From positions 62,001 through 126,000 of the forward strand of contig OZ244979.1 in NCBI GenBank assembly GCA_965223095.1: DNA of 64,000 nt, given 5' to 3'. The stretch is from J054 sp965223095. Its GTDB lineage: Bacteria > Pseudomonadota > Gammaproteobacteria > Steroidobacterales > GCA-2729495. The notes under the pieces were generated by a model. The model saw nothing but the letters and a program-made list of their open reading frames with translations. It was not told where the DNA came from and made no database searches. Position numbers and translations under genes: made by a program. Shown here piece by piece: positions 53,401 to 61,222 of this stretch (position 1 is its first letter; each line of letters starts with the position of its first letter).

Positions 53401-56400
53401 ACGTGTCGCGGTTTATCACCCCGCGGCAGCCGGGCGAGGAAACAGCCACCGTGCAGGGTGAAGTGGCGGGGCAAAAATACGGCGGGGAAGTCGTGGTCGT
53501 CGCCACCGATACCCTGGCCGTGGATAGCACGATTATCCTGCAACATAGCGACAAGCCAGATGCCGAGAACCAAGGCGGCGGCGTGCCCAACTACTTGGGT
53601 GCGGCAGCCATCTCGCCAGACGGACTAACGGCTTGGCTACCTTCCAAGCAAGACAATATTGCGCGTGGCGTACTGCGCAGTGGTGCGAATATCAACTTCC
53701 AAAATACCGTGCGCGCCATCAGTTCGCGTATCGATATGAGCAACGATAGCGAGGACTACGCGGCTCGAATCGACCACGACAACGCCAGTGTTGCCAGCGC
53801 GGCGGCATTCGATCCTACCGGGATTTACCTGTTCGTGGCCTTGGAAACCAGCCGAGAAGTTGCGGTGGTCGACGCCTACAACGGTTTCGAAATGTTCCGC
53901 ATTGATACCGGCATTGCCCCGCAAGCCTTGGTGGTATCCGCCGACGGCTCGCGACTCTTCGTCAGCAATTTCATGGATCGAAGTATCAACGTGTTCGATC
54001 TGACGAATCTGCGTGATACCGGCCAGTGGAATATTTTCTCCTTGGCAATACTACCTCGGGTGGCCAATGAACAGCTGACTGCCCAAGTTCTACAAGGCAA
54101 GCAACTTTTTTATGATGCGCGTGACATTCGTCTCGCTCGCGACCGTTACATGAGCTGTGCCAGTTGTCACAACGACGGTGGCCAAGATGGTCGAGTCTGG
54201 GATCTAACGGGTATGGGCGAAGGCCTGCGTAACACCATCAACTTGGCGGGGTCCGGTGCCGCGCATGGCTTCTTGCACTGGAGTGCCAACTTCGATGAAG
54301 TGCAGGATTTCGAGGGCCAAATTCGCGACCTCGCCGGCGGTACCGGACTCATGTCTGACACCTTGTTCAATGCCGGTACCCGACGCGAACCGCTAGGCGA
54401 TCCTAAGGCCGGACTGAGCAGCGATCTTGATGCGCTGGCCGCCTACGTGGCCTCCCTGGATACCTTCGCGGACAGTCCGAATCGAGCGACGGATGGTTCC
54501 CTCACGCCGGAGGCCAGCGACGGCCTTGAAGTTTTCCGCAGCGAGAATTGTGCCCAATGCCATAGTGGCAGCCGGTTCACCGACAGCACTGACGGCGCGG
54601 GCTTGCACGATATTGGCACGCTAAAGGCCAGCAGCGGCGATCGGCTGGGCGCAGCACTCACGGGCATCGATACCCCCAGCTTACGTGGCGCTTGGGAAAG
54701 CGCACCCTATCTGCATGATGGGTCGGCGGCCAGCCTTAGCGAAGCCATCCAAGCACACAACGGCGTCGCGCTGAATGCCAGCGAGCTAGCCCAAGTTGTC
54801 AGTTACATCGAACAAATTGATGCGCGCGAAGCGACGGCGCCCACGCCCAATGTGGCGGTGGAACTGATCATCGACAATCTCGATGCCAATACCAGCCAGG
54901 TGGGTAACTGGAATAACTCCAGCGGCGCGAATCCTTATGCCGGCAATTCCGTTTACTCCAACAGCGGCGGCACATTTACCTGGCAACCCACCATCCCAGC
55001 GTCGGGGCTCTACAATGTCTATGCCTGGTGGACTTATCACAACAGTCGTTCGAGCAACGTACCGTATCGAATTGATCACGATGGCGGCACCGCCACCGTT
55101 ACCGTCGATCAACACGATGCGGCCTTGGCTGGCCAATGGGTGCTACTGGGCAGCTACAACTTGACCGCGGGCGCTAACGGCAACGTCAGTGTGTCCAGCG
55201 AGAACGGGCAAGCCAGCGCCGATGCCGTACGCTACCTGCTGTTGGATAGCGGGCCACCGGACACCACGGCGCCATCGACACCCACAAGTCTGAGCGCCAA
55301 CGCTGCCAGTGACAGTGAAATCACACTGGCCTGGAATCCGTCCACGGATGATTCGCCCGTCATCAACTACTGGGTTTATCAAGATGGCGACTATGCCAAT
55401 CCAGTCGGTTCGGTGATCAATACCACTAGCTATACGGTGACGAGTCTGAGCCCTAGCACCAGCTATAGTTTCGAGGTAAGGGCCATCGATTCTGCCGGCA
55501 ATGAATCGGGGCTGTCGAATTCAGCCAACGCAACGACGCTGGCACCGGCGGTTGAGACCATTGTGGATAATCAAGATGCCAACACCAGCACCGTGGGCAG
55601 TTGGAATAACTCCAGCGGCGCAAATCCCTATGCCGGCAATTCCGTTTACTCCAACGGCGGTGGAAGCTTTAGCTGGCAACCAAATTTGGCAACTTCAGGT
55701 AGCTATCAAGTTTATGCCTGGTGGACTTACCACGGCAGCCGCTCGGCCACTGTGCCCTATCGCGTTAGCCACGATGGCGGTACAGCCACCGTCATTACGA
55801 ACCAGCAAGACCAAGGGCTTGCGGGCCAGTGGGTACTCTTAGGGGTCTACAATTTCACCGCCGGTGTGAATGGCCAGGTCAGCGTGTCCAGCGAAAATGG
55901 CCAGGCCAGTGCCGACGCCGTCCGCTGGGTGTTGTTAGACACGGGTCCGCCTGATACCACGCCGCCCACAGACCCCAGCAATTTAGCCGCAACACCGGTG
56001 ACCGACCAGCAAATCGATTTGACCTGGACGGCCTCCACGGATGCCTCGCCCATCATCAGCTACCGCATCTACCAAGACGGCAACCATGCCAGTCCCGTCG
56101 GTACGGTGGTCAACAGCAGTAGCTACTCCGTGGAGAATCTGAGCCCGAATACGAGCTACTCTTTTGAAGTGCGAGCGGTGGATGGCTCCGGCAATGAGTC
56201 TGGTTTGTCCAACGTGGCAAATGCCACAACACTGGCGGCGTCCCCAGAGATCATCGTTGACAATCAAGATGCCAACACCAACACCGTCGGCAACTGGCGA
56301 AACTCCGGTGGGCCCAACCCGTACGCGGGTAGTTCGGTCTACTCCAACAGCGGTGGAAACTTTACTTGGCAGCCCGGTATATCGGTTTCCGGCAACTACA

Positions 56401-56636
56401 ACGTGTATGCCTGGTGGACTTATCACAGCAACCGCTCGACCAATGTTCCGTATCGAATCGCACATGATGGTGGCCAAGCCACGGTGACCGTCAATCAAAA
56501 CGATGCGAGCTTGGGTGGCCAATGGGTGCTGTTAGGCAATTACAACCTAAGCGCGGGTGTTAACGGCGATATCTCGGTATCCAGTGAAAATGGGCAAGCG
56601 AGCGCCGACGCCGTGCGGCTGTTACGGACAAACTAG
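50421..56636 (+). CDS. Giant copper-radical oxidase fused to a MauG-like di-haem region and tandem golvesin/FN3 domains
   Basis: A 2071-residue exported protein. A hydrophobic signal segment lies at about 18-38. Residues 40-495 form a kelch/galactose-oxidase-like module with a C-terminal DUF1929-type domain. All copper-radical residues align: Cys109, Tyr164 (crosslink pair), Tyr353, His354 and His437. A cysteine-containing repeat region (500-660), an Ig-like domain (about 670-752), PKD (about 755-840) and a YVTN propeller (about 850-1220) follow. The next region is a cytochrome c peroxidase/MauG-like module with haem motifs CASCH (1246) and CAQCH (1377) and TPSLRGAWESAPYLHDGS. From 1480 to the end, golvesin-like domains alternate with FN3. 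A separate in-frame ATG at 50352 is possible. A SCO protein follows 12 bases later. Function is inferred, not shown. Confidence 0.85.
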   Translation: MSVLASSQQTAARKQSNWLVAAVLTLASSVTLIATSLANNVDGAWSAVHDWPLITVHAVMTPDGRVLTYGTKEDGTQTGYFIYDVWDPSAGLSGGHMTLNNMTMTDIFCSSQVILPESGNIFIAGGDNWTGTGTTNSGNNNTNIFDPGANSLTRTANMNRARWYSSSTVMVNGEVYIQGGTSGGDLPEVRQNNGAFRLLTGVPTGGFAIVFPRNFLAPDGRVFGYDTNGKMYFVSTQGSGSIALAGQFSSANVGWQSSTAMFAPGKILQFGGNSNGAVVIDINGPQPVVTVTQSMSSQRRWVNATVLADGQVIATGGSRVDNALTDVNNSAEIWNPDTGQWHVGSSGALARLYHSSGLLLPDGSVLVSGGGAPGPLNNTNAEIYYPPYLFAAGGGFATRPEIISAPDSVNVGDQLNIQVDTTSVDRVTLVKTGSVTHSFNMDQRFVELPFVASGTSLTADLPVRASDTPPGFYQMFVIDDDGVPSMASMLRINIDPTPNTAVDYTPTIGGGGGSAFQLACAADEVLVGVHGRYATYVNQIGAQCVQMDQLGRWIGSPINGPVTGATTTGTTFSKTCPQDFAMSGFRGRSGDYVNQIEIECRALTPTGGVSGAGQFLGATGGTGGSFQALQRCGTENPVYALYGRSGGWLDNFGVQCRVAPITPISINSTPVVANPGPQTSAVGVPVSLQIDASDGDNDPLTYSATGLPAGLSINSQTGLITGTPTVMGSNTVTASASDGQESDSAVFDWTIDAAPPLVVDPVPPQAAQLVNAAIVYTATFNGGINPRFAWDFGDGTPPTTPSASPSTSHAFTAPGIYFITLTATDDAGPPQIQTFVQTVRLPTTAAAPSSSSQMAYEVPAAGNPRLWTVNPDNDSVSVFDAVTNAKLTEIPVGTAPRSLAIAGDGRVWVSNKTSASISIIDANSLAVMQTLNLTAASQPHGIVFSPTANEAYVSLAATGQLLKLNGSTGAQLGVADVGPNPRQLAIDAAGDKVYVSRFITPRQPGEETATVQGEVAGQKYGGEVVVVATDTLAVDSTIILQHSDKPDAENQGGGVPNYLGAAAISPDGLTAWLPSKQDNIARGVLRSGANINFQNTVRAISSRIDMSNDSEDYAARIDHDNASVASAAAFDPTGIYLFVALETSREVAVVDAYNGFEMFRIDTGIAPQALVVSADGSRLFVSNFMDRSINVFDLTNLRDTGQWNIFSLAILPRVANEQLTAQVLQGKQLFYDARDIRLARDRYMSCASCHNDGGQDGRVWDLTGMGEGLRNTINLAGSGAAHGFLHWSANFDEVQDFEGQIRDLAGGTGLMSDTLFNAGTRREPLGDPKAGLSSDLDALAAYVASLDTFADSPNRATDGSLTPEASDGLEVFRSENCAQCHSGSRFTDSTDGAGLHDIGTLKASSGDRLGAALTGIDTPSLRGAWESAPYLHDGSAASLSEAIQAHNGVALNASELAQVVSYIEQIDAREATAPTPNVAVELIIDNLDANTSQVGNWNNSSGANPYAGNSVYSNSGGTFTWQPTIPASGLYNVYAWWTYHNSRSSNVPYRIDHDGGTATVTVDQHDAALAGQWVLLGSYNLTAGANGNVSVSSENGQASADAVRYLLLDSGPPDTTAPSTPTSLSANAASDSEITLAWNPSTDDSPVINYWVYQDGDYANPVGSVINTTSYTVTSLSPSTSYSFEVRAIDSAGNESGLSNSANATTLAPAVETIVDNQDANTSTVGSWNNSSGANPYAGNSVYSNGGGSFSWQPNLATSGSYQVYAWWTYHGSRSATVPYRVSHDGGTATVITNQQDQGLAGQWVLLGVYNFTAGVNGQVSVSSENGQASADAVRWVLLDTGPPDTTPPTDPSNLAATPVTDQQIDLTWTASTDASPIISYRIYQDGNHASPVGTVVNSSSYSVENLSPNTSYSFEVRAVDGSGNESGLSNVANATTLAASPEIIVDNQDANTNTVGNWRNSGGPNPYAGSSVYSNSGGNFTWQPGISVSGNYNVYAWWTYHSNRSTNVPYRIAHDGGQATVTVNQNDASLGGQWVLLGNYNLSAGVNGDISVSSENGQASADAVRLLRTN
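54858..56636 (+). repeat. Three-copy 693-bp tandem repeat inside the giant oxidase
   Basis: Units begin at 54858, 55551 and 56244, each exactly 693 bases (231 codons) apart. Each starts with an IxDNxDANTxxVGxW golvesin-like domain; the first two also contain an FN3 domain. The third stops after the golvesin-like part. Copies are highly similar in protein and clearly recent duplications, although many synonymous changes are visible. Confidence 0.9.
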
Positions 56637-56648
56637 CGGGGAACGGTA

Positions 56649-57284
56649 ATGACGGGTCGACGTTCCGTCAGGCTTTGCCTGATCACGGCAGCCTTGCTCT
56701 TCGCGGGGCTGCCCGTCGCGCTAGCGCAGCCCGATGCGCTAAACGGCATGGATCATGTGCGGGTGTTCGCGCCACCAAGACCTATCCGCGACGCGGAACT
56801 GCGTGACCAGCACAACCGGCCTTTCCGGCTCAGCCAACTCAAGGGCCGTGTCGCCTTGGTGTTTTTTGGTTTTACCCATTGCCCTGATGTCTGCCCGCTG
56901 GCCATGCAGCGATTTCAGCAACTGCACGCAACGGGCGCCTTCGATGCGCAAGAAGTCGCCTTCGTGATGATCGGGGTCGATGCCGAACGCGACACGCCAG
57001 CAGCCATGGCAAAGTTCTTGAGTCACTTTTCCGAGGATTTCATCGGCTTAAGCGGTATTGCCCGCCAGGTCAAGCCCGTCGCCAAGAATTTCTCGGCCGC
57101 GTATTTCAAGGGCGGTCCCACGGGCGAGGGTGACGACTATAGTGTCGCCCACTCCTCGCAAGTCTTTGTGGTGGATCCCGCGGGACAACTACGTGCGGAA
57201 TTGTACGAAGCTCCCGTAGAAACCATGACCGTGGTCGTGCGCACCCTGCTTGATGAGCAACAAAGCACCACAGAGCCCACATAG
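56649..57284 (+). CDS. SCO1/SenC-family copper chaperone
   Basis: A 211-residue thioredoxin-fold protein with a signal peptide (LCLITAALLFAGLPVALA). The copper-binding site is CPDVCP (Cys78 and Cys82), with His168 in YSVAHSSQVFVVDP. SCO proteins deliver copper to cytochrome c oxidase CuA, and Sco-linked delivery has been reported for the Streptomyces copper-radical oxidase GlxA. Its start lies 12 bases after the giant oxidase stop, so metalation of that oxidase is the simplest reading (inference). No cytochrome oxidase gene is in the window. Confidence 0.92.
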   Translation: MTGRRSVRLCLITAALLFAGLPVALAQPDALNGMDHVRVFAPPRPIRDAELRDQHNRPFRLSQLKGRVALVFFGFTHCPDVCPLAMQRFQQLHATGAFDAQEVAFVMIGVDAERDTPAAMAKFLSHFSEDFIGLSGIARQVKPVAKNFSAAYFKGGPTGEGDDYSVAHSSQVFVVDPAGQLRAELYEAPVETMTVVVRTLLDEQQSTTEPT

Positions 57285-57505
57285 CGCGTGCTAAGCGGGC
57301 GGCGGACTGGCGAACCCTGGCCACCGCTAAATTCATGACTGCCCCCTGGTCGGAGCCGCAATTGCCGGGCGACTTGCTTGCCTTGGTGAGCCCAGGGCCT
57401 TGCTGCGAAGGCTTGTAGCCCTTACCCTTCCCGTCGCCAATTCCGCAGCCCCAGGGGGAGGGCCCTGCTCGCCTTCATCCCGTTCACGGAATAACAAGGA
57501 TAACA

Positions 57506-59734
57506 ATGAGCGCTCCCAGAATTGTCTATACCTATACTGACGAAGCACCGGCACTGGCCACCCATTCGCTACTGCCCATTATTAAGACCTTTACCCAAGC
57601 AGCCGGTATTGGTGTGGAGTCTCGCGACATTTCCCTGGCCAGCCGAATAATCGCGGGCTTTCCCGAACGCCTATCGGCGGAACAACGTCACCCCGATGCC
57701 CTGGCCGAACTGGGCGAACTCGCCAAGTCCCCGGATGCCAACATCATCAAACTACCCAATATCAGCGCGTCGGTACCACAACTCAACTCGGCCATTGAGG
57801 AACTTCAGTCCCAAGGCTACGACCTGCCAGATTTCCCGGAAGAACCCACCAATGATGAAGAACGCGAAATTGCCGCGCGCTACGCTAAGGTTCTAGGCAG
57901 CGCCGTCAATCCGGTGCTCAGAGAAGGCAACTCCGATCGGCGCGTGGCGGCACCGGTAAAGGAGTACGCGAAGAAAAACCCGCATTCCATGGGCGCCTGG
58001 CAAGCTGACAGTCGATCGCATGTTGCGCATATGTCGCAAGGCGACTTTTACGCGTCGGAACAGTCCGTGGTTATGGATAGCGAGACTCAACTCAAGATCG
58101 AGTTGACCGACGAGAATGGCCAGAAAACCGTCTTAAAAGAAAGCGTACCGATGCTCGCCGGTGAAGTGGCTGATGCGGCCGTCATGAGCCGCAAAGCGCT
58201 GCGTGAGTTTTTTGCGCAGCAGATCGATGCGGCGAACGAGAACAAGATACTGCTCTCTCTACATCTAAAAGCCACCATGATGAAGGTTTCGGACCCCATC
58301 ATGTTCGGTCACGCGGTCACCACCTACTATCGCGATGTTTTTGATCAGCACGCCAGCCTGATTGAGGAATTAGGCGTCGATCCCAACAATGGCATTGGCG
58401 ATCTTTACGCCAAGCTCGATGGAATTGGCGACGCACGCGCCGCCGAGATAAAAGCTGATCTAGCAGCGGTATACCAGCAACGGCCGGAGCTGGCCATGGT
58501 GAATTCCGACAAGGGCATCACAAACTTGCATGTCCCTAGCGATGTGATCATTGATGCATCCATGCCGGCAGTAATTCGAGCCTCAGGCAAAGCCTGGGGG
58601 CCCGATGGCAGCCTCCATGACACCAAAGCCATGATTCCCGACCGCTGCTACGCAGGCATCTATCAAGAAGTTATTAGCTTCTGTAAACAGCACGGCGCGT
58701 TTAACGTGACCACCATGGGCAACGTCAGCAATGTAGGCCTGATGGCCCAAAAAGCCGAGGAATACGGCTCCCACGACAAGACTTTCGAAATTCCAGCCAA
58801 GGGCATGGTGCGGGTCATTGATGAGACGGGCACAGCTGTCATGGAACACACGGTTGACCAGGGCGACATCTGGCGCATGTGCCAAACCAAGGACTTACCC
58901 ATTAGGGATTGGGTCAAGTTGGCCGTGAATCGCGCCCGTGCAACGGGGTCTCCGGCGATTTTCTGGTTAGACGCCAATCGCGGCCATGATGCTCAACTCA
59001 TCGCCAAAGTGAATCGTTACCTGTTAGATCATGACACAGACGGCCTAGACATTCGCATCCTAGCGCCCGTTGACGCCATGCGCGCAACACTTGAGCGCGT
59101 GAAGAACGGACGAGATAGCATCTCGGTCACAGGCAACGTGCTGCGCGACTATCTGACCGACCTGTTTCCTATTCTAGAACTGGGCACCAGCGCAAAGATG
59201 CTATCCATCGTGCCTTTGCTAGCCGGCGGTGGCCTGTATGAGACTGGCGCGGGTGGCTCCGCACCGAAGCATGTGCAGCAGTTTCTCGCCGAAGGGCATT
59301 TGCGTTGGGATTCTCTGGGTGAGTTTTTGGCGCTGGCCGTCTCTATAGAAGACCTCGCCGAAAAAACCAACAACGAAAAAGGTCGCGTGCTGGCTAAAGC
59401 CTTAAATCAAGCCAATGCAAAATATCTCAGCGAAAACAAGTCACCATCACGCAAGGTGGGCGAAATTGACAACCGCGGCAGCCATTTTTACCTCGCGCTT
59501 TATTGGGCACAAGCCTTGGCGGAAGACTCATCGGATCCAGACTTGCAGGCGCGCTTCACCGACCTGGCGGCCGGCTTAGCGACCAAAGAATCCGTCATCA
59601 TGGCTGAACTCGACGCAGCCCAAGGCAGCCCCGTAGATATCGGTGGTTACTATCACCCGGATGCAGACAAAGCCGATCAGGCGATGCGACCAAGCCCTAG
59701 CTTCAATGAATTACTGGCCACGGCGCATAACTAG
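57506..59734 (+). CDS. icd: Monomeric NADP-dependent isocitrate dehydrogenase
   Basis: Converts isocitrate to 2-oxoglutarate, CO2 and NADPH in the TCA cycle. The 742-residue length and the N-terminus RIVYTYTDEAPALATHSLLPIIKTF are specific to the monomeric family, which is unrelated in domain organisation to the dimeric type. Central segments such as LKATMMKVSDPIMFGHAV and FWLDANRGHDAQLIAKV are also typical. A purine-rich AACAAGGAT site precedes the ATG. It ends at a strong terminator. A 221-base gap without a gene separates it from the SCO gene. Confidence 0.97.
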   Translation: MSAPRIVYTYTDEAPALATHSLLPIIKTFTQAAGIGVESRDISLASRIIAGFPERLSAEQRHPDALAELGELAKSPDANIIKLPNISASVPQLNSAIEELQSQGYDLPDFPEEPTNDEEREIAARYAKVLGSAVNPVLREGNSDRRVAAPVKEYAKKNPHSMGAWQADSRSHVAHMSQGDFYASEQSVVMDSETQLKIELTDENGQKTVLKESVPMLAGEVADAAVMSRKALREFFAQQIDAANENKILLSLHLKATMMKVSDPIMFGHAVTTYYRDVFDQHASLIEELGVDPNNGIGDLYAKLDGIGDARAAEIKADLAAVYQQRPELAMVNSDKGITNLHVPSDVIIDASMPAVIRASGKAWGPDGSLHDTKAMIPDRCYAGIYQEVISFCKQHGAFNVTTMGNVSNVGLMAQKAEEYGSHDKTFEIPAKGMVRVIDETGTAVMEHTVDQGDIWRMCQTKDLPIRDWVKLAVNRARATGSPAIFWLDANRGHDAQLIAKVNRYLLDHDTDGLDIRILAPVDAMRATLERVKNGRDSISVTGNVLRDYLTDLFPILELGTSAKMLSIVPLLAGGGLYETGAGGSAPKHVQQFLAEGHLRWDSLGEFLALAVSIEDLAEKTNNEKGRVLAKALNQANAKYLSENKSPSRKVGEIDNRGSHFYLALYWAQALAEDSSDPDLQARFTDLAAGLATKESVIMAELDAAQGSPVDIGGYYHPDADKADQAMRPSPSFNELLATAHN

Positions 59735-59746
59735 GTCATAGTCCAT

Positions 59747-59787
59747 AAAAAAAGGCGCCGCAGGCTCTCGGCCCGCGGCGCCTTTTT
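59747..59787. terminator. Bidirectional intrinsic terminator after icd
   Basis: GGCGCCGC (59754-59761) pairs with GCGGCGCC (59775-59782), with seven A before and five T after. It separates icd from the convergent lipoprotein gene and should work on both strands. Confidence 0.9.
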
Positions 59788-59808
59788 GTTGCTTGCGCTA
59801 GACTGATT

Positions 59809-60939
59809 TTACAGCTCTACGCCCAACTTCTCCGCCACCTCAATGGCAATGTAGTTGGTACCGTAAGGCATACCATTCTTACGCGCGTAGTCATTGGCCT
59901 TCGCCAAGGTGTTGGCACCCAAGATGCCATCCACGTTGCCCACGTTGTAGCCCTTGGAATTCAAGCTCGACTGGATGGTTCGCACATTTGCCGCGGTCAG
60001 ATTGACTTCGCACAGCACTTCACGCCACTCAAGTCGCTCTTCGGTGACCTGGGTACGCTTGGTGACTTGACCATATTCCTCCGGAATCTTGATCTTACGC
60101 TCTTGCGCGGCCGACACCAGCTTGGTCACTTCCACCATACCGTACTCGGCGGGCACGGGAATTTCCCGCGTTGTTGCCGGCTCGGCGAGAACCGTCTTGG
60201 TGATGACCTTGTATTCGGCGGGGACCACGACCTCACGCGTTCTTGCGGCCTGATCAACCACCTGACGGGTCACAGTGCGGTACTGGGCCGGCACTTCCAC
60301 CAAACACATGATTTCGCCGGTGTCGGTTGAGGTTTGCAGCACATTGCCCGCAAAACTCGACGCCGGTCCGCGCTTCCACTCCGTGCGCGCCGGTGAGACC
60401 AAGACTTGCTCGGAAACCGTTTTGAAGGTCGCCGGAACTTGCTCGATGCGTTTCGTTTCAGGCCGAATCATCACGCGCTCTTCAACGGTCTCATAGCGAG
60501 CCGGAATGGTCTCAAGACGAGTAGACGCTTCCTTAATCAAAACACGCTCTTTCACGGTTTCGTATTGAGCCGGAACAATTTCCACTCGCTCAGCAGCTTC
60601 CTTCACCAAAACCGTTTCAGTCTCGTCACGGTACTGCGCAGGAATCAAGGCGCGCGCATAGCAAAGGCCGGGTTCCGCATCAGGCGGAAACAAGCCGATG
60701 GCGCTGCTACTACTCATCGACGCAGCGGAGGATGACTGTGCATTGCGCGCGGCGGCCAGTTCGTTTTCGCGATTGCGCAATTGCGCTTCAAGTTGATCGA
60801 TCTCGCTTTGCTGCTTTGCAAGCATGGCTTCCTGCTCCGCGGTACGAGACGAACTCGTGGTGTCAGTACTGGTTGCACAGCCCACTAATGTGGCGCTGGC
60901 AATCATGCTGACTAGAAGACTCGCTAGTCTTTGATTCAT
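59809..60939 (-). CDS. Lipoprotein with eight degenerate PAxY repeats and a C-terminal peptidoglycan-binding-like domain
   Basis: About 376 residues. The lipoprotein signal ends at lipobox LVGC, followed by a Ser/Thr-rich stretch and a short coiled coil (EQEAMLAKQQSEIDQLEAQL). The middle has eight copies of a roughly 20-30-residue motif, each starting with a form of [IV]PA.[YF], for example VPAQYETV and IPARYETV, arranged as four plus four around an insert with FAGNVLQTSTD. The end, NVRTIQSSLNSKGYNVGNVDGILGANTLAKANDYARKNG, resembles peptidoglycan-binding domain 1. A GAGAAG site precedes the ATG at 60939. It may tether the outer membrane to the wall; the repeat function is unknown. Confidence 0.78.
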   Translation of the reverse strand: MNQRLASLLVSMIASATLVGCATSTDTTSSSRTAEQEAMLAKQQSEIDQLEAQLRNRENELAAARNAQSSSAASMSSSSAIGLFPPDAEPGLCYARALIPAQYRDETETVLVKEAAERVEIVPAQYETVKERVLIKEASTRLETIPARYETVEERVMIRPETKRIEQVPATFKTVSEQVLVSPARTEWKRGPASSFAGNVLQTSTDTGEIMCLVEVPAQYRTVTRQVVDQAARTREVVVPAEYKVITKTVLAEPATTREIPVPAEYGMVEVTKLVSAAQERKIKIPEEYGQVTKRTQVTEERLEWREVLCEVNLTAANVRTIQSSLNSKGYNVGNVDGILGANTLAKANDYARKNGMPYGTNYIAIEVAEKLGVEL

Positions 60940-61222
60940 TTTGGTTCTTCTCCCTGTATGTGAACCCAGTCCCACCCACAGCTGGTTCCGTTGGCGGGCA
61001 ACAGACGTAAGTATAGCCCTGCGTTATGTCCACACAAAGCCATATGGCCCAATATCTGTTCTGATATTGGGCCTTTAGTCACACTCACAATTGTTCGGGG
61101 AAGCGGTAGTGAATACCAATTTCCCAGCGTTATGCGGTTACGCGCCACTAATCGCCAGCCGCGCTATGCCACGGACGGCAGTGTCCGCGGGCATGTATCA
61201 GGCCAGCGACCAAGCGGCCGGG

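Noticed and set aside
54858..56636. CRISPR-like or transposon repeat
   Set aside because: The repeats are 693 bases, in frame and encode protein domains, so this is a tandem coding duplication.
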